From Flavobacteriales bacterium (GTDB taxonomy: Bacteria; Bacteroidota; Bacteroidia; Flavobacteriales_D; Sanyastnellaceae): 6,703 nt of DNA. Positions 1-5,168 of the stretch are shown piece after piece. The first letter of the stretch is position 1. Each line of letters opens with the position of its first letter. Below the pieces are notes generated by a model. It saw only the letters and a program-made list of their open reading frames with translations. It had not been told where the DNA came from and made no database searches. The position numbers and the translations under genes are program-made. The stretch covers positions 1 through 6,703 of the forward strand of contig JAIYCK010000296.1 in assembly GCA_027488055.1 (NCBI GenBank), in the 5' to 3' direction.

Positions 1-130
1 CCCGCAGATGAAGCATATCAATTGATTCTTGCTCAAATGACTTCAATCCAACAAAATTTTGGTTGCAGTAATCAATGTAGCTGTTTATTTGTGGATAGAT
101 TGATGATATGTCCGTGCCACTAGCAAGCAT
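1..130 (-). CDS. Partial leftward ORF, N-terminal 43 residues, unknown function
   Basis: The minus strand is open from an ATG at 130-128 to the left edge, giving 43 residues that begin MLASGTDISS and continue with YPQINSYIDY; the C-terminus lies outside the window. A stop codon sits in frame 12 nt upstream (TAA, 142-140), so this ATG is the first possible start. The leader (AATTAACAATACGAA) is A-rich and lacks a Shine-Dalgarno sequence, which suits Bacteroidota. The residue mix is balanced (D, E, K, Q, aromatic) and looks more protein-like than random AT-rich translation. The gene would follow the 168-506 ORF with a 37-nt gap in another frame, so the two could be co-transcribed, or both could be fragments of a decayed gene. 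I do not recognise the family. Confidence 0.45.
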   Translation of the reverse strand, partial: MLASGTDISSIYPQINSYIDYCNQNFVGLKSFEQESIDMLHLR

Positions 131-167
131 TTCGTATTGTTAATTGCAAGTTTGTGTTAGTGGAATT

Positions 168-506
168 TCATTTCGCTGAAAATGAGAAAGTATCCTTTTC
201 GAGATTAATGTAGCAATCGAATAGCTGTACTGATTTTGGCAATGCTTGAAACCACAACAAAATCATTTCTATTCGTGCTTTTAATGAAGTACTGGTCTGT
301 ATTTTCGGAATCTGGCCCATGATCCCCGAAACTAGTGCTCGATGGTTATACAAGTCTTTACGAACGCCTTTCAATAAGCTTTTCAGAGCGAGAAGGTAAT
401 TAAGATCTTCGCTTCGGACCGAGGATATCCAAAAGTCAAGACAGATCAAAACAGTCTGTGGTCTACACAAAAACCTACATTGAGCAATAAGATTACCCCA
501 AATCAT
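168..506 (-). CDS. Hypothetical protein, 112 aa, leftward
   Basis: This 112-residue frame runs from ATG at 506-504 to TGA at 170-168, with an in-frame stop only six codons upstream of the ATG, so the start is well bounded. The leader ACTTAAAACAG is A-rich with no Shine-Dalgarno sequence. The first 30 or so residues are rich in hydrophobic, Cys and Trp residues (LIAQCRFLCRP, VLICLDFWI). The middle (about 33-90) alternates leucine-rich and basic segments (EDLNYLLALKSLLKGVRKDL, KARIEMILLW), as in an amphipathic helical protein. There is no clear signal peptide and no family motif I recognise. Codon use looks mixed rather than purely AT-driven, which favours a real gene, but 112 codons in AT-rich DNA could also be chance or a remnant. 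It lies upstream of the partial ORF at 1-130 and reads the same way. Confidence 0.4.
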   Translation of the reverse strand: MIWGNLIAQCRFLCRPQTVLICLDFWISSVRSEDLNYLLALKSLLKGVRKDLYNHRALVSGIMGQIPKIQTSTSLKARIEMILLWFQALPKSVQLFDCYINLEKDTFSFSAK

Positions 507-573
507 CTGTTTTAAGTGTTTTTATTCGGTCATTAAGTATCAGTATCCAAAATTCTCGTTGTCAAAACCTAGA

Positions 574-592
574 TGAGAATACGTTATTCTCA
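574..592. repeat. Perfect 19-bp palindrome, operator-like
   Basis: TGAGAATA (574-581) and TATTCTCA (585-592) are exact reverse complements separated by CGT. The site lies 68 to 86 nt upstream of the leftward ATG at 506. A poor -7-like match on the minus strand (GAATTTTG, 555-548) would place its -33 position at 578-575, overlapping the palindrome. A dimeric regulator site is a reasonable reading but is inference only. There is no T run after it, so it is not a terminator. Confidence 0.45.
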
Positions 593-876
593 CAATGTAT
601 TTCAATTACCAATAAATTGAACGCTAAATACCTATGATCAAAAATGTTTAAGCCAATTAAGTAAATCAAATCTAAAAAAAAATCCCAAATAATCGTAATA
701 CGACTATTCACAAGGAAGAGAAAATTATTCGTCAGGTTCTCACTCAAATAACGAAAAGTCCCTTAAATACTGAGACTAAACGTTTCAACCACAAGACAAT
801 AATAAAAAAAAAAGCGAACTTTTAATGATACGGTAACATTCTAGCCACCAATAATCATTTAAATCAAAGGGCAAGG

Positions 877-900
877 ACATTCAATTTCCATGTTGAATGT
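877..900. repeat. Inverted repeat, 8-bp arms with 8-nt loop
   Basis: ACATTCAA (877-884) pairs exactly with TTGAATGT (893-900) across the loop TTTCCATG. No T run follows on either strand, so it does not look like an intrinsic terminator. It could be an operator or an RNA hairpin, but one such repeat is not far from chance in a kilobase of AT-rich DNA. Confidence 0.3.
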
Positions 901-1142
901 AAGTTGTAAGGAAATCGATCCAGCCAAATGAATAAATACGACGAGTTCGCGTCATTATTTTTTTGAACTGAATAATTTTGTTGTTTATCCAATCGTCAAG
1001 ATCTACGATTTGACACTAAATCCCTCAGTAAGGCTATTGAGATGCCCCAAAATGAATGAATTTAAGGACAAGAACTATTATTAGATTAGGCCCGATATCT
1101 TCATCGCTTAAGGTCTGTATTTGGATAAAAAAACAACTTTTC

Positions 1143-1155
1143 GTCATCTGATGAC
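1143..1155. repeat. Short palindrome GTCATC-T-GATGAC
   Basis: Two exact 6-bp arms (1143-1148 and 1150-1155) flank a single T. The symmetry suggests a compact protein-binding site rather than an RNA hairpin, since a one-base loop cannot form. No promoter is evident beside it, so the function is unknown and chance is possible. Confidence 0.25.
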
Positions 1156-1221
1156 CGATCCATTTCATTTCGGGCCGTTAATGATCAGGTATTGCAGCGT
1201 TCATATATCTGTTCAAAAATT

Positions 1222-1269
1222 GCAAGGTTAAACGAGCGTCTAGACAAATAAATCCTTGGCAAGGTTAAA
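1222..1269. repeat. 11-bp direct repeat GCAAGGTTAAA, two copies
   Basis: GCAAGGTTAAA occurs exactly at 1222-1232 and 1259-1269, 37 nt apart start to start. The second copy overlaps a small palindrome, CCTTG-G-CAAGG, at 1254-1264. CCTTG appears once more at 1290-1294, and GCAAGG also at 871-876. The cluster could be repeated binding sites. The copy number is too low to call iterons. Confidence 0.35.
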
Positions 1270-1434
1270 ATAAATGGCACGCTAAATTGCCTTGTTTAGT
1301 AACTGTATTTAGTAAATTTTTTTTCGGTCACAAAAAAATACGCTGTATTGACTGTGTAGTCCATTTAGTTTTCAATCTCCGCTGTCGTTCTAGTTTTTTT
1401 TTAGAGAATACAATCAAAAACCAAAAAAAAGGAC

Positions 1435-1465
1435 TTCAGGAAATAAAATTGCCGCGTTATATTTG
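1435..1465 (+). promoter_or_regulatory. Bacteroidota-type promoter for the 44-aa gene
   Basis: TATATTTG at 1458-1465 is a full match to the Bacteroidota primary-sigma -7 element TAnnTTTG. With the usual 19-nt spacer, the -33 position falls on TTCA at 1435-1438, a weak match to TTTG. Transcription would start near 1471, giving a short A-rich leader of about 15-17 nt before the ATG at 1488. Long T and A tracts upstream (1394-1402, 1423-1430) could help polymerase binding. Confidence 0.6.
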
Positions 1466-1487
1466 ACCAATTTTTAAAACAAACACC

Positions 1488-1622
1488 ATGGGTCACCACG
1501 AAAACGAACACCACGAAGTACACGAAGCAGAGCAAAATGAGATCGGTGCGCCAGTCACTTTTGCACTCGTTTGTTTGGCGTTAGCCGTATTGCTTATCTA
1601 TTTCTTGGGAAAATCCTCCTGA
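1488..1622 (+). CDS. Small His/Glu-rich single-pass membrane protein, 44 aa
   Basis: The frame reads ATG at 1488 to TGA at 1620-1622. Residues 2-18 are strongly polar, with five histidines (positions 3, 4, 8, 9, 12) and six glutamates. Residues 22-41 form one hydrophobic segment (PVTFALVCLALAVLLIYFLG), followed by a short KSS tail. By the positive-inside rule, the acidic N-terminus would face the periplasm and the lysine tail the cytoplasm. The gene is supported by a good promoter at 1458-1465, an A-rich leader, and an intrinsic terminator 27 nt after the stop. There is no signal-peptide cleavage site. Clustered His and Glu could bind metal. The layout loosely recalls tiny accessory subunits of respiratory oxidases, but I see no specific motif for that and no oxidase gene nearby, so function is left open. 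Confidence 0.72.
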   Translation: MGHHENEHHEVHEAEQNEIGAPVTFALVCLALAVLLIYFLGKSS

Positions 1623-1648
1623 TTTGCTTGTATTCGCATGCAAACATT

Positions 1649-1670
1649 AGCCACTGAAGTGGCTTTTTTT
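1649..1670 (+). terminator. Rho-independent terminator after the 44-aa gene
   Basis: AGCCAC (1649-1654) pairs exactly with GTGGCT (1659-1664) across a TGAA tetraloop, and six more T residues follow to 1670. This is a textbook intrinsic terminator for rightward transcription. It ends only 11 nt before the prmC start codon, so any message from the small-gene promoter would have to read through it to reach prmC. Confidence 0.8.
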
Positions 1671-1681
1671 GGTTATTTCAC

Positions 1682-2542
1682 ATGAACAATTATATCCGCG
1701 ACAACCGTGTCGCAACCCTTCGGCATTATCTCAAAGTTGAACTATTGGGGTTGTATGACGCGCGGGAGGCTGAACAAATCGTCAAAATTCTTTTTCAGCA
1801 TTATCTTGGTTGGAGTTCCACCCAAATGATGCTGAACAAAGAAGAAAAGCTATCCGAAAGCGAGATATTGTTATTGCATCAAGCCTTGAAGCGATTGAAA
1901 CAAGGCATGCCGGTCCAATATGCGATTGGGTGTGCTTATTTCATGGATATGTCGCTGAAGGTCTCTCCCGCCGTGCTTATTCCACGCCCCGAAACCGAAG
2001 AATTGGTGCGTCTGATCACTGAAGACTATGCGCATCAAGCTCCAACCATTTTGGATATCGGCACTGGCAGCGGTTGCATCGGGTTGGGACTCAAAAAGCA
2101 TTTGCCCGAGTCGCACGTGACCCTTTTGGATACGTCATCAGAAGCCTTGGCCATTGCAGAGCACAATGCGCAATCACTGCAATTGGACGTGCAATGCATC
2201 CATGCCGATATCATGCATTACCGCAGCGAGCCACACCAATGGGATGTGATCGTGTCAAATCCCCCCTATATCCCACTGTCAGAAAAACAAGAAATGGCTC
2301 CCAACGTGGTGAATCACGAACCCCACCTGGCCCTGTTTGTTACGGACCAAGAGCCGTTGATCTTCTATTGGCGCATCATTCAAATTTCTCGCATCGCTCT
2401 CAAGCCGGGCGGTAAAATCTACTTCGAAATACACGAGCGCATGGGTGAATCCATTCGAAAGCTTTGTCTGGACAGCGGATTGACCAAGCTGAAGATCATC
2501 AAGGATATGCAAGGAAAAGACCGCATGATCGTAATCGGCTAA
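1682..2542 (+). CDS. prmC: Peptide chain release factor N5-glutamine methyltransferase
   Basis: PrmC (HemK) methylates the glutamine of the GGQ motif in release factors RF1 and RF2 in the cytoplasm, using S-adenosylmethionine, and so tunes translation termination. The 286-residue length is normal. Residues 1-85 form the helical N-terminal substrate-binding domain, ending in GMPVQYAIG (75-83). The Rossmann methyltransferase domain follows, with IPRPETEELV (100-109), SAM-binding motif DIGTGSGCIG (125-134), the acidic D150 after strand 2, and the diagnostic NPPY (193-196) that holds the target glutamine amide. The start fits because the N-terminal domain is complete from this ATG; no Shine-Dalgarno sequence is present. 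A terminator lies immediately upstream and I see no promoter between it and the ATG, so how the gene is transcribed is unclear. The next gene starts 113 nt downstream behind its own promoter. Identification is secure. Confidence 0.96.
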   Translation: MNNYIRDNRVATLRHYLKVELLGLYDAREAEQIVKILFQHYLGWSSTQMMLNKEEKLSESEILLLHQALKRLKQGMPVQYAIGCAYFMDMSLKVSPAVLIPRPETEELVRLITEDYAHQAPTILDIGTGSGCIGLGLKKHLPESHVTLLDTSSEALAIAEHNAQSLQLDVQCIHADIMHYRSEPHQWDVIVSNPPYIPLSEKQEMAPNVVNHEPHLALFVTDQEPLIFYWRIIQISRIALKPGGKIYFEIHERMGESIRKLCLDSGLTKLKIIKDMQGKDRMIVIG

Positions 2543-2568
2543 AGGCAGCTGGAATCATTCACTTACTT

Positions 2569-2599
2569 TTTCATGCTGGTCTGACTTTTCATACATTTG
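2569..2599 (+). promoter_or_regulatory. Bacteroidota-type promoter for the amylase gene
   Basis: TACATTTG at 2592-2599 matches the -7 consensus TAnnTTTG in full, and TTTC at 2569-2572 is a three-of-four match to the TTTG -33 element at exactly 19 nt spacing. Transcription would begin near 2605, leaving a leader of about 50 nt before the ATG at 2656. The site lies in the 113-nt gap after prmC, so the amylase can be expressed independently of it. Confidence 0.65.
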
Positions 2600-2615
2600 A
2601 GCACGTTTGCACAAA

Positions 2616-2630
2616 GTGTAAATTGTACAC
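2616..2630. repeat. Inverted repeat GTGTA-N5-TACAC in the amylase leader
   Basis: GTGTA (2616-2620) and TACAC (2626-2630) are exact reverse complements around AATTG. TGCAC at 2609-2613 is a near match to the partner arm as well. The repeat would lie about +12 to +26 from the predicted transcription start, a position suited to a repressor site. The arms are short, so chance is possible. Confidence 0.3.
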
Positions 2631-2655
2631 ATGCCAACCAAAAATCCCATTCCGC

Positions 2656-5040
2656 ATGAGAACCAAAGCGATCTTATTTTTTGCCTACATAGCTATTTTT
2701 ACAGCTGCCTGTAACACCGCCCATGTGACCATCCAATCTGCAGGTCCGCGCAATGCCTTGTTTGGTTTGGCCAGTCCCATTCAGTTGCAATATGACACCA
2801 CCGTCGTGCACATGAGCGATTATTTCATCAACTATCAAAAAATCACCGACCTCCGTCTCGAGGGCAAGGCGCTTGTGATGGATAGCACTGGCGTGGTGTA
2901 TATCATTGGAAACAGCTCCAAAACCATCACCAGTTTAAAGGCCGTTTTGGACGGCAACACCTATGATATTCCGGTGTACAAAAGCAGCATGACGGAGTTC
3001 ACCTTTACCTACACACCGTCCAAACCCGATGTGCAAAAAGTTGAATTGGCAGGGAGTATCAACGGATGGAATCGCAAAGCCACTCCGCTGGAGCGTGTCG
3101 GCGAAGCGTTTCAAACCAAACTGATCCTCCAACCGGGCTTGTATCAATACCGCATTTGGGAGGACGATCAAGAAAAAATGGATGCCAACAATCCCAACCA
3201 GGTACCCAATGGACTTGGTGCATTCAACAACACATTCGAAGTGGGCAAGGCCAACGTCAAGGCGCCACGTATCATCAGTTCAGGGCAGAATAACAACGTA
3301 GTGGAGTTTACACTGCTTGATTCGATTGATGTGGCCGTGGCCTATTTTAACAACGAAGAGATTCCTACCCATATCGCAGGAGATCAATTGCACGTCACCT
3401 TGAGTGACAGTCAGCGCAGCGAAACAAGCGGCACATTGAGAGTCTTTGCGGCACAAGGCGATGTGCGGTCCAATGATTTAGTACTACCCATTCAAAGTGG
3501 CAAAGTGATTATGGATGCATCGATGTTGCCCCGCGCCGACATGCACAAAGCGGTGATGTATTTCCTGATGGTCGATCGTTTCAACGATGGCAACCCCGCC
3601 AATAACTTTCCAACCCAAGACGCAAGCATTCAGCCCAAAGCCAATAACTTGGGAGGTGATTTAAGCGGTATTACAGCCAAAATCAAAAGTGGATATTTTC
3701 GTGATTTGGGCATTAACACCATTTGGATTTCACCCATCACGACCAACGCGGAAGGCGCTTGGGGCCTATGGAACAAGGGGATAACCAGCACCTTCAGTGC
3801 GTATCATGGCTATTGGCCCACATCCCTTCGCACAATCGACTACCGATTTGGGAACGAAGCCGAATTCAAAGAATTGATCGCGCTCGCACATGCACAAAAC
3901 ATGAATGTAATCTTGGACTATGTGGCTCATCATGTGCACCAGAATCACCCTTTGTTGGTGCAACAATCCGATTGGACTACTCCCCTTTATCTTCCTGACG
4001 GTCGCATGAATACCGAACTTTGGGACGAAGAGCGTTTAACCACCTGGTTTGATACCTTTCTTCCGACACTCAATTTTGCAAAGCCAGAGGTGGTGGAAGC
4101 TATGTCCGATACCGCCATGTTTTGGGTGAACAATTACGAATTGGATGGATTTCGTCACGACGCCACCAAACATATTCGCGAGGAATTTTGGCGCGGACTT
4201 ACCACCAAAGTCAAGAAATACCAGCAAGCACATCCTGAGCGAAGTGTTTATCAAATAGGCGAAACCTATGGCAGTCCCGAACTGATCAGCTCCTATATCA
4301 GCAGTGGCCAAATGGATGCACAGTTTGATTTCAATCTCTACGATGCCATGGTGGATGCCTTTGGCAAAGACGATACGGATTTTAAAAACCTGCAACGCGT
4401 ATTAGAAGAAAGCATGAAGTATTATGGACATCATCACATGATGGGCAATATCACAGGCAATCAAGATCGCGCGCGGTTCATCTCCTATGCCGATGGCTCT
4501 GTGGCACCTGGAGAAGATGCGAAATTGGCGGGATGGACGCGCGATATTCAAAATCGGGGCCCTGACGGTTATGCAAAATTGCGCATGCTCACCACCTTCA
4601 TGCTCACCACTCCGGGCATACCGTGTATCTATTATGGCGACGAAATTGGAATGCCCGGTGGCAACGATCCCGACAACCGCCGCATGATGATCTTCGACGG
4701 TTGGAATGAGGAACAGCAAAAGACCTTTACGCATCAAAAAACATTGATCGCCTTGCGCAATGAGCACATGGCCTTGATTTATGGCGATACCCATATCCTC
4801 AAAAACGATGCACAAGCGTTGGTTTATTGTCGCACGTACATGGGACAACACGCCTTGATCGTGCTCGACAAATCCGTGGGATCGGAAGAGCGTTGGACCT
4901 TGGAATTGCCCGTATGGCTGCAGGGCACCTACAGCAATCCAATGTCCAGTATGGCCATACAATACGATGGCAAAAGCATCATGTCGGCGCCATTGGGCAA
5001 AGAGGCCAGAAACCAAGTATCCATTTACATCTCGCAATGA
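2656..5040 (+). CDS. GH13 alpha-amylase-family glycosidase, predicted lipoprotein
   Basis: This 794-residue enzyme should hydrolyse alpha-glucans or maltooligosaccharides outside the cytoplasm. Residues 1-18 are a lipoprotein signal with lipobox TAAC and lipidation at Cys19, which fixes the start at ATG 2656 rather than the in-frame ATG at 2464 inside prmC. About 20-117 is a beta-rich segment; 126-197 is CBM48-like (LAGSINGWN, YQYRIWEDD); 203-285 looks like another beta-sandwich. The GH13 barrel begins near 298 (DRFNDGNP, 307-314; YHGYWP, 383-388). Region I is DYVAHH (421-426), region V LPTLN (469-473), region II GFRHDATKH with nucleophile D502, region III has acid/base E536, and region IV is GNQD with D604. 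A beta-rich C-terminal domain closes the protein. The usual Asn of region I is His425 and the usual His of region IV is Gln603. No type IX secretion tail is seen. Exact specificity (amylase, neopullulanase or cyclomaltodextrinase) cannot be read from the sequence. Confidence 0.93.
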   Translation: MRTKAILFFAYIAIFTAACNTAHVTIQSAGPRNALFGLASPIQLQYDTTVVHMSDYFINYQKITDLRLEGKALVMDSTGVVYIIGNSSKTITSLKAVLDGNTYDIPVYKSSMTEFTFTYTPSKPDVQKVELAGSINGWNRKATPLERVGEAFQTKLILQPGLYQYRIWEDDQEKMDANNPNQVPNGLGAFNNTFEVGKANVKAPRIISSGQNNNVVEFTLLDSIDVAVAYFNNEEIPTHIAGDQLHVTLSDSQRSETSGTLRVFAAQGDVRSNDLVLPIQSGKVIMDASMLPRADMHKAVMYFLMVDRFNDGNPANNFPTQDASIQPKANNLGGDLSGITAKIKSGYFRDLGINTIWISPITTNAEGAWGLWNKGITSTFSAYHGYWPTSLRTIDYRFGNEAEFKELIALAHAQNMNVILDYVAHHVHQNHPLLVQQSDWTTPLYLPDGRMNTELWDEERLTTWFDTFLPTLNFAKPEVVEAMSDTAMFWVNNYELDGFRHDATKHIREEFWRGLTTKVKKYQQAHPERSVYQIGETYGSPELISSYISSGQMDAQFDFNLYDAMVDAFGKDDTDFKNLQRVLEESMKYYGHHHMMGNITGNQDRARFISYADGSVAPGEDAKLAGWTRDIQNRGPDGYAKLRMLTTFMLTTPGIPCIYYGDEIGMPGGNDPDNRRMMIFDGWNEEQQKTFTHQKTLIALRNEHMALIYGDTHILKNDAQALVYCRTYMGQHALIVLDKSVGSEERWTLELPVWLQGTYSNPMSSMAIQYDGKSIMSAPLGKEARNQVSIYISQ

Positions 5041-5098
5041 TGCAATCGCTTCCACGCTTGTGACATTGACGCATTACTTACCCGATGGAGCTGCATCA
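5038..5098 (+). repeat. Inverted repeat spanning the amylase stop codon
   Basis: TGATGCA (5038-5044, beginning with the amylase TGA) is the exact reverse complement of TGCATCA (5092-5098). Just inside, GCTTCCA (5048-5054) can pair with TGGAGC (5086-5091) with one bulged base, which would give a bulged stem of about 13 pairs closing a 31-nt loop. What follows is AAAATAG rather than a T run, so it is not a standard intrinsic terminator. It may be a 3'-end structure of the message, or chance. Confidence 0.3.
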
Positions 5099-5126
5099 AA
5101 ATAGACATAGATGGTGCGCTCTTTCG

Positions 5127-5134
5127 TAATTTCG
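5127..5134 (+). promoter_or_regulatory. Possible -7 element for argS
   Basis: TAATTTCG differs from the TAnnTTTG consensus at one position and would put the transcription start about 28 nt before the argS ATG. The expected -33 position (5104-5107, GACA) does not match TTTG, so this is a weak candidate only. The rest of the 128-nt gap between the amylase and argS holds no better one. Confidence 0.22.
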
Positions 5135-5168
5135 CCCCGCTGAAACGCTGAGTTTTGGCATCCTCCAT

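Larger units (their letters stand above)
507..1457. other. Long AT-rich stretch without a convincing gene
   Basis: This stretch of roughly 950 nt separates the leftward ORFs from the rightward small-protein gene. It is visibly AT-rich, with homopolymer runs such as ten A at 804-813, eight T at 1317-1324, nine T at 1394-1402 and eight A at 1423-1430. Open frames are short: a 61-residue, Phe/Leu/Ile-rich minus frame at 747-562, a 44-residue minus frame at 1168-1034, and a 31-residue plus frame at 1056-1151. None has a recognisable motif. It contains the inverted repeats at 574-592, 877-900 and 1143-1155 and an 11-bp direct repeat at 1222-1232 and 1259-1269. I found no tRNA, rRNA or insertion-sequence ends. 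It may be a divergent regulatory region, a decayed gene or an accessory insertion. Confidence 0.6.

Noticed and set aside
562..747. 61-residue minus-strand frame rich in Phe, Leu and Ile
   Set aside because: The composition is what AT-rich DNA gives by chance, there is no motif, and the frame runs through the perfect palindrome at 574-592. It was not strong enough to list as a gene.
91..1128. DnaA-box-like sequences (TGTGGATAG 90-98, TTATCCAAT 985-993, TTTGGATAA 1120-1128) suggesting an origin
   Set aside because: Each has one or two mismatches to TTATCCACA, they are far apart, one lies in a probable ORF, and no dnaA or other origin-linked gene is present. Such near matches are expected in AT-rich DNA.
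1295..1315. Direct repeat TTTAGTAA with a 5-nt gap
   Set aside because: It is only two copies of an 8-bp AT-rich word with no further copies, so chance is the simplest explanation.
2464..2655. A longer start for the amylase frame at ATG 2464
   Set aside because: It would overlap the end of prmC by 79 nt and cover the amylase promoter, and it would bury the lipoprotein signal that begins at 2656. The extra 64 residues show no domain.
4402..5055. 217-residue minus-strand frame opposite the amylase C-terminal half
   Set aside because: It is antisense to a secure GH13 coding sequence with conserved motifs. The same applies to the other frames overlapping prmC and the amylase, such as 1871-2116, 2074-2415, 2935-3171 and 4036-4395.
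5138..5151. Tandem CGCTGA-AA-CGCTGA before argS
   Set aside because: Two 6-bp copies without symmetry or conservation evidence are too weak to call a regulatory site.
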